A stretch of DNA of 19,625 nt from an uncultured Collinsella sp. (GCA_900550825.1 URTZ01000016.1:1-19625), one strand, 5' to 3'; counted from the first letter of the stretch, positions 1-7,967 are shown. A program made the numbers and translations. Notes: generated by a model not told the origin, from the letters alone.

Positions 1-1403
1 CCGTGGCTCTGCGCGAGCCTTCGCTCGGTCCCGTGTTTGGCGTGAAGGGCGGTGCCGCCGGTGGCGGTTGGGCCCAGGTCATCCCCATGGAGGACATCAA
101 CCTGCACTTTACCGGCGACTTCCATGCCATCGGTGCTGCCAACAACCTGCTGGCCGCCATGCTCGATAACCATATCCAGCAGGGCAATCAGCTCGGTATT
201 GACGTTAAGCGCATCACCTGGAAGCGCGTTGTCGACATGAACGACCGTCAGCTGCGCCATGTTATCGATGGCATTGGCGGTAAGGCCCAAGGTGTGCCGC
301 GCGAGGACGGCTTCGACATCACCGTTGCCTCCGAGGTCATGGCAATTCTGTGCCTGTCTACGAGCATCAGCGACCTCAAGGAACGCTTGGGCGAGATTGT
401 CGTCGGCTATAGCTTTGCCGGCGAGCCCGTCCGTGCCCGCGACCTTAAGGCCCAGGGTGCCATGGCCGCGTTGCTTAAGGACGCGCTCAAGCCCAACCTG
501 GTGCAAACGCTCGAGGGCACGCCCGCGTTTGTCCACGGCGGTCCCTTCGCCAACATTGCCCACGGCTGCAACTCTATCATGGCCACGCGTATGGCGATGC
601 GCTTTGGCGATGTTGCCATTACCGAGGCCGGCTTTGGTGCCGATCTGGGTGCCGAGAAGTTCCTCGACATCAAGTGCCGCATGACGGGCGTTCGCCCCAG
701 CGCCGTCGTGGTCGTCGCGACCGCTCGTGCGCTTAAGTACAACGGTGGCGTCGCCAAGGCCGACCTCAACGAGGAGAACCTCGAGGCACTCAAGGCTGGC
801 ATGCCCAACTTGCTGCGTCATGTCGACAACATCCAGAACGTTTATGGTCTGCCCTGCGTGGTCGCCATCAACCGCTTCCCGACGGACACCGAGGCTGAGC
901 TTGCACTCATCGAGTCCGAGTGCCAGAAGCTCGGCGTCAACGTTAAGCTTTCCGAGGTCTGGGCCAAGGGCGGCGAGGGCGCGCTCGAGCTGGCCGATGA
1001 GGTCATGCGTCTGATTGAGCAGCCGAGCGAGCTCAAGTTTGCCTACGAGGACGGCGCCGATGTTGCCGATGCCCTCGAGGCCGTCGCCACCAAGGTTTAC
1101 CGTGCCGACGGCGTCGACTTTACGCCGGCTGCCAAGCGTCAGCTCGCCGAGCTGCGCGAGAACGGCTTTGGCAACCTGCCGGTGTGCGTCGCCAAGACGC
1201 AGTACAGCTTTAGCGACAACGCCAAGGCCCTGGGCGCTCCCGAGAACTTCCGCATCACGGTGCGTGAGCTCAAGGTTTCCGCCGGTGCCCACTTTGTGGT
1301 CGCACTGACCGGCAGTGTTCTGACCATGCCGGGCCTGCCCAAGGTCCCCGCGGCCGAGAACATCGACGTCGACAACGACGGCAACATCACCGGCCTGTTT
1401 TAA
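1..1403 (+). CDS. fhs: Formate--tetrahydrofolate ligase, 5'-truncated by window edge
   Basis: This enzyme joins formate to tetrahydrofolate using ATP to give 10-formyl-THF, the entry step of cytosolic formate into one-carbon metabolism. The visible 466 residues open with REPSLGPVFG and KGGAAGGG, then PMEDINLHFTGDFHAI, which are hallmark segments of the family. The first of these holds the conserved arginine near position 97 of the Moorella enzyme, so about 93 N-terminal residues, including the ATP P-loop, lie off the window. The remainder is collinear with the family to the end, giving a whole protein of about 559 residues, the usual length. The codon at position 3 (GTG) is internal and not a start. 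A strong terminator follows. The partner genes fchA and folD are about 10 kb downstream on the same strand, so they are not in this operon. Identification is firm. Confidence 0.96.
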   Translation, partial: VALREPSLGPVFGVKGGAAGGGWAQVIPMEDINLHFTGDFHAIGAANNLLAAMLDNHIQQGNQLGIDVKRITWKRVVDMNDRQLRHVIDGIGGKAQGVPREDGFDITVASEVMAILCLSTSISDLKERLGEIVVGYSFAGEPVRARDLKAQGAMAALLKDALKPNLVQTLEGTPAFVHGGPFANIAHGCNSIMATRMAMRFGDVAITEAGFGADLGAEKFLDIKCRMTGVRPSAVVVVATARALKYNGGVAKADLNEENLEALKAGMPNLLRHVDNIQNVYGLPCVVAINRFPTDTEAELALIESECQKLGVNVKLSEVWAKGGEGALELADEVMRLIEQPSELKFAYEDGADVADALEAVATKVYRADGVDFTPAAKRQLAELRENGFGNLPVCVAKTQYSFSDNAKALGAPENFRITVRELKVSAGAHFVVALTGSVLTMPGLPKVPAAENIDVDNDGNITGLF

Positions 1404-1428
1404 GCCTGCTGTCCATAGCTGCTTGTCC

Positions 1429-1464
1429 GCCCCGCCGTGCCCACAAGGCCCGGCGGGGCTTTTT
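1429..1464 (+). terminator. Rho-independent terminator of fhs
   Basis: A perfect 9-bp stem, GCCCCGCCG (1429-1437) pairing with CGGCGGGGC (1451-1459), with a 13-nt loop is followed at once by five T residues. It lies 26 bases after the fhs stop codon. Confidence 0.88.
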
Positions 1465-1582
1465 GATCCTTAGGCCCGCGCATGTCTTGTAGATACCGAC
1501 GGACTCTGCCCATCATAGGCTTTTGCGCGGGTAGAATGCATGGATAACTTGAGGCTCACGCGCGACGGAAAGGAATCGTTGC

Positions 1583-2572
1583 ATGGATCAGGACAAGACA
1601 ACCGTGATGGGCGGCTACGGTTCCGCGCAGGCTGGCGATAGTGCCGATGCGACCCGCGCTGTTCCCAACCCCGGTTATACCGACCCCGCCGCGACGCAGC
1701 CTTCTGCCGAGCCCACCCGGGTTATGGGCTATGGCGACACGGCGCAGGATTCTTACGCTGCATCTTCGCAAGGCCCCTATGGCAACGCAGCTCCGGATCC
1801 GTTTGATTACGCGCCGCAGGATTCTTATGCTGCCTCGACGCCGAATTCCTATGACAGCCTGCCGCAGAATCCCATTCCGCAGCCTCAGCAGACGACGTAT
1901 TTGCCTCGCACGGCGCAGCCTCGCTACGAGTCGCGCGAGCCGTATCGCGAGTACCCCAAGTCGATTCCGCAATATGGCGAGGACGAGGAGAGGAAGCCGT
2001 CGCGTTCGTCGAGCGTGATCAAGAAGATCCTCATCGTACTGGCGATCTTCTTTGCGCTGTCGATTGTGTTTGCCATCGTGTCGGGCATGCTCAACAAGCG
2101 GGGGAGTTCAACGGCCGATGCCACTGCCGAGCAAACCGAGTCCGCCTCGTCAAGCACCGTCGATCTGAGCGATATCCCGGGGCAGTACTGGTCCAACGCC
2201 AAGAAGATCCTCAAGTCGCGCGGCGCCGATCTTTCGAATGCCGTGGTCCTGACTGATGATGGCTCAACGCCCGTCGTCGATGCCAACTGGGTCGTTGCTT
2301 CTGCCTACTATAACGACAACGGCAACCTCGAAATTCAACTCACGCACAAGAACAGTTCGGGCAACTCGTCCGACGGCCAAAGCGGTACCGACAGCTCGAG
2401 CTCCAATACGCTGGAGGACTTGAGCAACAAGGCGCAGGAGTTGGGAGACAAGGCGCAAGAGCTGGGCGATACGGCACAAAATCTGGGCGATACCGCGCAG
2501 AACTTGGGCGACATGGCGACGGATGCCTGGAACGCCCTACAAAACGGCATCTCGGGCGCGCAGGGAAACTAG
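1583..2572 (+). CDS. Single-pass membrane protein with disordered N-terminus and heptad-like repeat tail
   Basis: I do not recognise a named family for this 329-residue protein. Residues 1-140 are rich in Q, P, Y, S and A and probably disordered, with loose repeats such as AQDSYAAS and PQDSYAAS. Residues 146-170 form one hydrophobic helix preceded by K and R residues, which suggests an N-terminus inside and a C-terminus outside. Residues 193-256 form a small globular segment (from VDLSDIPGQYWSNAKKILKS) that recalls PASTA-like modules, in which a helix precedes beta strands. After a Ser/Gly linker the tail has five consecutive seven-residue units (KAQELGD twice, TAQNLGD twice, then MATDAWN) at residues 283-317, likely an amphipathic helix or coiled coil. 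The start is set by GGAAAGGA 6-8 bases upstream. The stop lies 12 bases from the convergent transporter gene. A cell-envelope role is inference only. Confidence 0.8.
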   Translation: MDQDKTTVMGGYGSAQAGDSADATRAVPNPGYTDPAATQPSAEPTRVMGYGDTAQDSYAASSQGPYGNAAPDPFDYAPQDSYAASTPNSYDSLPQNPIPQPQQTTYLPRTAQPRYESREPYREYPKSIPQYGEDEERKPSRSSSVIKKILIVLAIFFALSIVFAIVSGMLNKRGSSTADATAEQTESASSSTVDLSDIPGQYWSNAKKILKSRGADLSNAVVLTDDGSTPVVDANWVVASAYYNDNGNLEIQLTHKNSSGNSSDGQSGTDSSSSNTLEDLSNKAQELGDKAQELGDTAQNLGDTAQNLGDMATDAWNALQNGISGAQGN

Positions 2573-2584
2573 CTGTTAAGCAGG

Positions 2585-3766
2585 CTACAACTGCTCGGCC
2601 GGACGCTCGGGCGAGCTAAAGCCCGAATCAAACGTGACGACGCATGAGGCATCGGGTCGGCGCTCGTGCACGATGCGCGTGACGAGCTCCAGCAGCTCCT
2701 CGTCGGATATGTCAAAGCCGTCGGGACGCACCAGGTCAAACGAAACGAACCCGTCGTGCTCGTGCAGGTCGTGGATGGAGAGCGCGGGATCGATCTGCAT
2801 GACGCCGCGCTTGACCCAGCCGCGCAAGTCATCGCCGGTTGTCGCGATGGGGTCGCAGTGCAGCGTGATACCAATGCCCATCTGGCGCTTGATGTCGTGC
2901 TCGATGGTGTCCAGAATCTCGTGGTGCTCAAACGCGTCGCCCTCGCCGGGCATCTCCACGTGGGCGCTGGCAAACTGACGACCGGGGCCGTAGTCGTGCA
3001 CCATGAGGTCGTGTGTGCCCAAGACCTGTGGATAGGACATGATCTTGTCGCGGATTGCCTGGACGAGCTTGGGGTCGGGCGCTTGCCCCAGCAACGGGCT
3101 GATGGCGTCGCGCACCAGGCCCAGACCGCTGATGCAGATGAAGACGCCCACACCCAGGCCTGCCCAGCCATCGAGATCAAAGCCGGTCGTCTGCGAAATA
3201 AGCGCCGCCACCAAGACCGAGCCCGAGGTGATGACGTCGTTTTTGGAGTCCTGCGCCGTGGCGATGAGCGTCTCGGAATCGATGCGGTTGCCCAGCGTGC
3301 GGTTGAACGCTGCCATCCAGAGCTTAACGAGCATGGACGTAGCCAGTGCCGCAAGGGAAATAAACGTGTAAGCGGTGGGCGAGGGCTTGATGATCTTAGT
3401 GACCGACTCGAGAATCAGGTTGATGCCGACGGCGCAAACCAGGACGGCGACGAACAGGCCGGCTAGGTACTCGTAGCGGCCGTGACCATAGGGGTGGCCT
3501 TCGTCTGCCGGGCGGCTGGCAAGGCGGAAACCGAGCAGGCTCACAATGTTGCTCGAGGCATCGGAGAGGTTGTTGAAAGCGTCGGCGATGAGGGAGACGG
3601 AGCCGGCGAGCAGACCCGCGATGCCCTTGGCCAGGCACAGGGTGATGTTGAGGCCAATGCAGACGAGGCTTGCGGAAAAGCCCGCGTTGGTGCGGCAAGA
3701 TGCATCGACCGGCTCGCTCTCGCTGCCGGGAACAAGCGTATGTACCAGCCGATTTACAAATAGCAT
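2585..3766 (-). CDS. Cation diffusion facilitator (CDF) family metal transporter
   Basis: CDF proteins export divalent cations such as Zn, Mn, Fe or Co in exchange for protons across the cytoplasmic membrane. The sequence shows the family layout: an N-terminal membrane domain with the helix-2 metal motif DAFNNLSDASSN, the loop GHPYGHGRYEYLAG, and the helix-5 motif DSKNDVITS. A C-terminal cytoplasmic domain follows, with HDLMVHDYGPG and scattered His/Asp residues. The open frame extends further upstream, but I place the start at 3766 (MLFVNRLVHTLVPG) because a TGAGGA ribosome-binding site lies about 8 bases before it. The ATG at 3787 lacks one. This gives 393 residues, typical for the larger members. 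It is divergent from the zinc-ribbon gene, with a shared 218-bp control region. Which metal it carries cannot be read from the sequence: the D/N/D pattern in helix 2 differs from the classical zinc HxxxD set. Confidence 0.92.
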   Translation of the reverse strand: MLFVNRLVHTLVPGSESEPVDASCRTNAGFSASLVCIGLNITLCLAKGIAGLLAGSVSLIADAFNNLSDASSNIVSLLGFRLASRPADEGHPYGHGRYEYLAGLFVAVLVCAVGINLILESVTKIIKPSPTAYTFISLAALATSMLVKLWMAAFNRTLGNRIDSETLIATAQDSKNDVITSGSVLVAALISQTTGFDLDGWAGLGVGVFICISGLGLVRDAISPLLGQAPDPKLVQAIRDKIMSYPQVLGTHDLMVHDYGPGRQFASAHVEMPGEGDAFEHHEILDTIEHDIKRQMGIGITLHCDPIATTGDDLRGWVKRGVMQIDPALSIHDLHEHDGFVSFDLVRPDGFDISDEELLELVTRIVHERRPDASCVVTFDSGFSSPERPAEQL

Positions 3767-3937
3767 AGCGGTCGTCCTCACAATCATGTTTAAGGGGATA
3801 GTGTAGCTCGCACGGGGGCGCCGTGCGCCGATGCTCAGAAAATGCAGCAATAGTCTGCCGGTGCTAACGAGCGAGCCTTCTCGTCTGCCTGGGTGGTCCA
3901 TTTTGGGCCACATGGGTATGGGCATGTGCCTGCTTGC

Positions 3938-3956
3938 TCGACATACTTAATGTCGA
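3938..3956. promoter_or_regulatory. Perfect palindrome between divergent genes, operator candidate
   Basis: TCGACAT (3938-3944) and ATGTCGA (3950-3956) are exact inverted repeats separated by ACTTA. The site lies 28 bases before the zinc-ribbon gene start and in the control region shared with the divergent metal transporter. The size and symmetry suit a dimeric repressor, but a short RNA hairpin in the leader is also possible. No regulator gene is seen nearby. Confidence 0.4.
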
Positions 3957-3984
3957 CAGCCCCTGTGCAAAGGAGGACGTTTCC

Positions 3985-5322
3985 ATGGACGAGATGTTTG
4001 CCATTAAATGTCAAAACTGCGGCGGCCCTATGTACTCGCACCAGGCTAAGCGCAGCTTTGAATGCGCCTATTGCGGCACGGTGGTTCCGTGGCAGGCGGA
4101 CGCCGGAGAGCCCAAGAGCGCTTTGGGTATTCGCCATACGCCGTTGACGGTGGTGGATGGACTGCTCAAACTCACGCATGTGTCGCAACTCGAGCGCCCG
4201 CAGGACCCGGACTGGTATTTCTTCAATGCGCACTGGCGCAATCAGTCGGTCCTGGAACATCTGCTGTGGGAGGATCGCGGCACGGCGCAGGAGTTCCAAG
4301 AGGCCACGCATGTGAGCATTCCTTGCCCCTTCTGCGGAGCGTCCTTTGAGGGCGAGTCAACGCAGCGTGTGTTTGAGTGCCCGTCCTGCGGCAATAAGAT
4401 CGGCATTGCGGACCTGCTCAAGCCGGGGACGTTTAGCAAGCGCCTGACCATGGGCGTTGGTGCGGAGTATGTGCCCGAGCAGGGTATTCCCTGCGAAATC
4501 TCGCCGCAGCAGGCACGTGCCAACGCGCTGCAGCTGGTGCGCCAGTATCCGGATGCCTTTGCCGGGCACGACGTGGAAGACGCGATCCAAAACGACATGA
4601 TGCTCTTCTATTTCCCCATGGCGCTGGCGGACTTGCGCATGATGGCGAGCTTCCCGGGCAAGGGCCTGAGCAAGGAGGCCTTGGTGTACTACGAGGTGCT
4701 CGACTGGGCATACCCCAGGGCAAACTACCTGGACGTTCGCCTCATGGGCATTTTGGAGCCGTGGGACTTTGCCAAGGTCGGTCCGTTCGATCCCGCCATG
4801 CAGGAAGGTGACTTTCGCGTTGTCTCAGTCGATGCGTCTACCAAGGACCAGGTGGTCATTGATAAGTTGGCGCTCGACATTGCCGGCAACGATGCCGAGG
4901 CGGTGCTGGGGCTCAATAAAAAGAGCATCCGCACTTGGGCGCGCAAGGCCCGCAAGCATAAGGACGGCCTGGTGATGGTGCCGGTGTACTTTATCGATCG
5001 TCCGGCGACGGACAGCCGCGATGGCGAGCAGGTGCGCATTGCCGTAAACGGCCAGACGAGCCGCGCGGCAGCGGTGGTGTTTAGCGACAAGCGCGAGACG
5101 CATGTGGTGGCGTCGCTCAATCCGAGTCTGCATCTGTCCGGCGAAAGTACCGTGCATGCCACGCCCATCGAGGTCAAATACGTTAAATCGCCCTTCCTGT
5201 ACCAGATCGTGCGCCGTGGAGGCGGCGAGCAACCGCGCCAGGTTGCAGCGGCAGCTGAGGGTTCCTACCGAGAAGAAAAGCCCAAACGCAAGGGATTGTT
5301 CGCTGCGATTTTTGGTAAGTAG
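3985..5322 (+). CDS. Cytoplasmic protein with two zinc ribbons, function unknown
   Basis: The 445-residue protein has no signal peptide or membrane helix. It begins with a zinc ribbon (Cys9-x2-Cys12 and Cys27-x2-Cys30; CQNCGG and CAYCG). A second ribbon follows at Cys114, Cys117, Cys132 and Cys135 (CPFCG and CPSCG). The two are joined by an acidic, aromatic linker containing RPQDPDWYFFNAHW. The middle and C-terminal parts form a long globular region with no motif I know, ending in a basic tail (KPKRKGLFAAIFGK). The start at 3985 is chosen over upstream in-frame codons because AGGAGG sits 8 bases before it. Zinc-ribbon scaffolds of this kind are often fused to SHOCT or PH-like modules, and small proteins of those types follow nearby. 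Whether it binds nucleic acid or protein is unknown. Confidence 0.85.
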   Translation: MDEMFAIKCQNCGGPMYSHQAKRSFECAYCGTVVPWQADAGEPKSALGIRHTPLTVVDGLLKLTHVSQLERPQDPDWYFFNAHWRNQSVLEHLLWEDRGTAQEFQEATHVSIPCPFCGASFEGESTQRVFECPSCGNKIGIADLLKPGTFSKRLTMGVGAEYVPEQGIPCEISPQQARANALQLVRQYPDAFAGHDVEDAIQNDMMLFYFPMALADLRMMASFPGKGLSKEALVYYEVLDWAYPRANYLDVRLMGILEPWDFAKVGPFDPAMQEGDFRVVSVDASTKDQVVIDKLALDIAGNDAEAVLGLNKKSIRTWARKARKHKDGLVMVPVYFIDRPATDSRDGEQVRIAVNGQTSRAAAVVFSDKRETHVVASLNPSLHLSGESTVHATPIEVKYVKSPFLYQIVRRGGGEQPRQVAAAAEGSYREEKPKRKGLFAAIFGK

Positions 5323-5438
5323 GGGAGTGGTGCCGGGGCGTCGGGCTGCATCGCAAGGTCATGAGACGAACTTAAGACTGCTGGGAACGTGCTACCATTG
5401 CCGATAGCCTTAATCTTGTAAGAAGCGGAGGCCAGATT

Positions 5439-5810
5439 ATGGGTTTTGCGGATCAGCAGCTTCAGCTTCAGGTACCGTATTCTCCTGACTACACGTTTAA
5501 TGCCTTGAAGGCAGCTATGGAAAAGCTGCCTAAAGTAAAAGTTGATAGTGCATCGCCCACAACAAGAACAGTTGCAGCCGAGATTGGTATGAGCCTTTGG
5601 TCTTGGGGCGAAAATATCAGTATTTCGGTTGTTCCAGTTGAAGGCGGATCTGGCGTTACTGTCAAGTCGTCATCTAAGGTCAGGGCAAACGTATTAAACG
5701 GGGGCAAAAATGCAAAGAATATTGCCAAGATAGTCGATGCCCTATCGAAGGAGCTCGAGCGGTATCCGCAGGTTTCACAGACTATTGAGACGCTGGCGGA
5801 TAGTGGTTGA
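5439..5810 (+). CDS. Small alpha/beta domain protein, normally followed by a SHOCT domain
   Basis: The 123-residue product starts after a good AGCGGAGG ribosome-binding site. It contains a compact alpha/beta segment with conserved-looking blocks (SPDYTFNALKAAMEKL, GMSLWSWGENISISVVP, KNAKNIAKIVDALSKELERY). I recognise this as a domain commonly found ahead of a C-terminal SHOCT module in small bacterial proteins, but I know no function for it. The gene is less GC-rich than its neighbours, which hints at transfer. The frame ends at TGA just where a perfect SHOCT domain begins in the next frame, so the present product is probably shortened. No signal peptide is visible. Confidence 0.75.
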   Translation: MGFADQQLQLQVPYSPDYTFNALKAAMEKLPKVKVDSASPTTRTVAAEIGMSLWSWGENISISVVPVEGGSGVTVKSSSKVRANVLNGGKNAKNIAKIVDALSKELERYPQVSQTIETLADSG

Positions 5811-5907
5811 TGTAGTTGCAAGGCTTGAGAGGCTTGCAGCACTGCGTGAGAGTGGAGTACTTACCGAGGAAGAGTTTGCTGCAGAAAAGGCAGAAATCCT
5901 TTCGTAA
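5803..5907 (+). pseudogene. SHOCT domain in the +1 frame, cut off from the preceding gene
   Basis: Reading one base later than the preceding gene gives VARLERLAALRESGVLTEEE and a further 12 residues before TAA. This is a textbook SHOCT domain (short helix, then GxLTEEEF and a second helix), typically the C-terminal oligomerisation or binding tag of small proteins. Removing one base near 5804-5808 would join it directly to the upstream coding sequence. A GTG at 5803 could start a 34-residue peptide overlapping the upstream stop, but no convincing ribosome-binding site serves it. Frameshift decay, sequencing error or translational coupling are all possible. Confidence 0.65.
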
Positions 5908-6341
5908 TCAGACACGATGGTTGGATTTGCATTCTATTATTGAACTTGTTTATACCAGGCTGAAAACATCGTGTGTAATAAAGGTGCGTAGTAGCCTCGT
6001 CTTGATTGGCGGATGTAAATAAACGGTGGAACGGCTGTAAAAGAGCCTTGCCACTGGGTAAAATCAGGATGTGCCGCGGAACCCGCTCCTCAGTCGGTCA
6101 ACTTTGGAAGCGCGGGCAACGCAGGTATTATCGTCTAAAGGGCCGGCTGCAACCGGCCCTTTTCTGTGGCAGCCAATGGACCCACATCAGACGAAGGCCG
6201 CGTCTTTGCCTGTCAGGTCACGCTCGCCAGCCACGGCTAGAATGTCGTTGCCGGCGTCCATGACCGGTATTGTTTCGTAGCGTGCGTCGCAACCGCGAGT
6301 GCGCCTGCGACGGCTGCGGTGGCTTCGGTCGCAACGTGCTG
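5908..6341. other. 434-bp stretch without an intact gene, with decayed coding pieces
   Basis: No full gene is seen. On the plus strand a start-less open frame (6019-6138) ends in NFGSAGNAGIIV and a TAA that touches the hairpin at 6137-6162. On the minus strand, between this hairpin and the nuclease gene, a start-less frame ends at 6187 with PVMDAGNDILAVAGERDLTG. An alanine-rich run (VATEATAAVAGALAVATHA) lies in a different minus frame just upstream. These look like tails of two broken genes facing each other. I cannot name either family. Confidence 0.4.
6137..6164 (+). terminator. Terminator-like hairpin
   Basis: AAAGGGCCGG (6137-6146) pairs perfectly with CCGGCCCTTT (6153-6162) around a 6-nt loop, with four T residues at 6161-6164 after the GC part of the stem. 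It fits a rho-independent terminator for plus-strand transcripts. It may also act on the minus strand, where the T tract is shorter. Confidence 0.7.
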
Positions 6342-7391
6342 CTACCCTTGCGTTTCGCCATTGGTCGCTTCGTTGATGGCGCGGTACTCGGCGCTTAGTT
6401 CGCGCGCCAGCTCTTCCTTGCTTGGAAGATACGGCAGGTATTTGGCGGCAAACACTTGGTCGTTGTCTTCGGGCAGCGTGTACTCGACAATCGAATCGCT
6501 TTTGTCCGCGCAGAGCACGATGCCTATGGGCGGATTGTCGCCTTCGTTCATGAGCTCGCGCGTGTAGTAGTTCACATACATTTGCATCTGGCCCAGGTCC
6601 TGATGCGTAAGGTCGTCCGTCTTAAGGTCGATGAGCACGAAGCAGCGCATCAGATAGTTGTAAAACACAAGGTCAATATAGAAATGGCGCCCATCAAAGG
6701 TGATGCGCTTTTGGCGCGCCTCGAAAGCGAAACCACGGCCAAGCTCCAGCAGGAACTTCTGAAGATGCGTGATGAGCGCCTGCTCTAGATCGCTCTCGCG
6801 AAACGCAGTATCGTCCGAGAAACCTAAAAACTCCAGTACATATGGGTCGCGGATGATATCCTCGGGGCGACGAGCCGGGGCGCTCTTTTGGATTTCCTGG
6901 GTGACGGCCTCCTTGTCCTTGCTGGCAAGTAGGCGCTCGCGGAACATGGTGTTGATCTGGCGTTCGAGCTGACGCGTGCTCCAACGAGAATCGGCGCATT
7001 CGTTCATGTACCATGTTCGAGCATCAGGGTCGGTTATACGCGATAACCTGCGGTAATGTGTCCAATTCAATTCGGAACGCAGCGCGTTCCGGATTGGGAA
7101 CGCAAGATAAAACTGACGCATGTATCTTAAGCTTCTGGCGTTGAAGCCTCTGCCAAAATCCTTAGTCAATCTAACGGCAAGTTCGTCGATCAGTGCATCG
7201 CCATACTTGGCGCGCTCCTCTCCGCCCTGTTCATCAACAATACTCTTGCCGATCTCCCAATATGCCTCAACCATCGCAAAGTTAACGGCGGTATAGGCCT
7301 TGTCGCGAGCGGCGTTGAGAATCGAGGAGACCTGCTTGTAAAAACCTTCGGGCACGATTGCCGATTCTCCACGGTTTACTAGTTCACCCAT
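6342..7391 (-). CDS. DUF1016/YhcG family PD-(D/E)XK nuclease-domain protein
   Basis: The protein (349 residues from the ATG at 7391; a GTG at 7394 is an alternative) matches the YhcG family end to end. The N-terminal DUF1016_N helical domain includes VEAYWEIGKSIVDEQ, the block FGRGFNARSLRYMRQFYLAFP, and the WTHYRRL and WSTRQLERQI segments. The C-terminal half is the PD-(D/E)XK-like fold. It includes GFAFEARQKRITFDG, then FYIDLVFYN with its core Asp and VLIDLKTDDL, which gives D-x-K, followed by GQMQMYVNYY. The family is usually a cytoplasmic DNA-associated protein, often near restriction-modification or mobile genes. Here it stands alone, bordered on its 3' side by decayed coding pieces and without hsd genes. 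A defence or DNA-maintenance role is inferred from the family, not shown here. Confidence 0.92.
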   Translation of the reverse strand: MGELVNRGESAIVPEGFYKQVSSILNAARDKAYTAVNFAMVEAYWEIGKSIVDEQGGEERAKYGDALIDELAVRLTKDFGRGFNARSLRYMRQFYLAFPIRNALRSELNWTHYRRLSRITDPDARTWYMNECADSRWSTRQLERQINTMFRERLLASKDKEAVTQEIQKSAPARRPEDIIRDPYVLEFLGFSDDTAFRESDLEQALITHLQKFLLELGRGFAFEARQKRITFDGRHFYIDLVFYNYLMRCFVLIDLKTDDLTHQDLGQMQMYVNYYTRELMNEGDNPPIGIVLCADKSDSIVEYTLPEDNDQVFAAKYLPYLPSKEELARELSAEYRAINEATNGETQG

Positions 7392-7559
7392 CACTGTCGC
7401 CCCACTTTCCTCTTGTGGAATGCATCTTTAACGCATTTAGTTTAAAGCCTCGCGCGGACACGAATTGCTATGTTGTCTGGCACCTTCGCATGGGAGCCTT
7501 GCGGTGGTTAAAATGTGACCATAGAGGCAGTTTTAGCGAACCCCGCGGGAGTGACGCGT

Positions 7560-7829
7560 ATGGACAACAACACGCTGCTGTTCCAGGACAAAGGTTCGGG
7601 TAGGTTTAAAGACGTTAAGATCTACCCCAACCGTATTGAGGTGCTCAAGAAGGGCACTTTCGGCGGCAAGCATATCGAGATTGTCTACCTTAAGGACATC
7701 ACGGGCGTTAACAGGATCAAGGGCCGCAATGTTTTTCTTCGCAACAGGTTGTTGACTGCCTGTGTCTTTAGCCTGAGCAGCCGCTCCCAGGCCCAGGAAT
7801 TTGTGAACGCGCTGAACATGGTGATGTAG
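7560..7829 (+). CDS. Small PH-like domain protein
   Basis: The 89-residue protein has the strand-rich pattern of bacterial PH-like domains. It runs from TLLFQDKGSGRFKDVKIYPN through RIEVLKKGTFGG and IEIVYLKDITGVNRIKG to a final amphipathic helix (SSRSQAQEFVNALNMVM) that would cap the barrel. A start at 7560 is preferred because GGGAG lies 9 bases upstream. A GTG at 7515 would add 15 residues with no ribosome-binding site. A TAAAAT at 7509-7514 could be the -10 element. Such domains often accompany SHOCT or zinc-ribbon proteins, which also occur a few kb upstream. Its ligand or partner is unknown. It converges with the phospholipase gene. Confidence 0.72.
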   Translation: MDNNTLLFQDKGSGRFKDVKIYPNRIEVLKKGTFGGKHIEIVYLKDITGVNRIKGRNVFLRNRLLTACVFSLSSRSQAQEFVNALNMVM

Positions 7830-7931
7830 CCGACGTCGGCGTTCGGGCCAGACTTACGCCCGCGCATCTGGCGGCACGGTGGCTGGTCGTTCAACCTGCG
7901 AGGCGTCCTTTATGAGCTGATCCCTCATGTC

Positions 7932-7967
7932 AAAATATAGGGGCGCAGAACGGTATTCCGCGCCCCT
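7932..7967 (-). terminator. Terminator of the phospholipase C gene
   Basis: On the minus strand AGGGGCGC (7967-7960) pairs with GCGCCCCT (7946-7939). An inner GAA/TTC extension follows one mismatch, and the hairpin is followed by TATATTTTG. It lies 33 bases past the phospholipase stop. Confidence 0.75.

Noticed and set aside
2666..3466. A 266-codon plus-strand frame antisense to the metal transporter
   Set aside because: The minus-strand CDF motifs and membrane helices are unmistakable; this is a shadow.
5800..5815. Programmed +1 frameshift like that of prfB at GGT TGA T
   Set aside because: The P-site codon cannot re-pair well in the +1 frame and no properly spaced strong Shine-Dalgarno is present. 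A simple one-base insertion explains it better.
7829..7840. Perfect 12-bp palindrome GCCGACGTCGGC at the PH-like gene's stop
   Set aside because: It has no loop and no T tract, and such short GC palindromes are expected by chance in this DNA. I could not support a terminator or operator.
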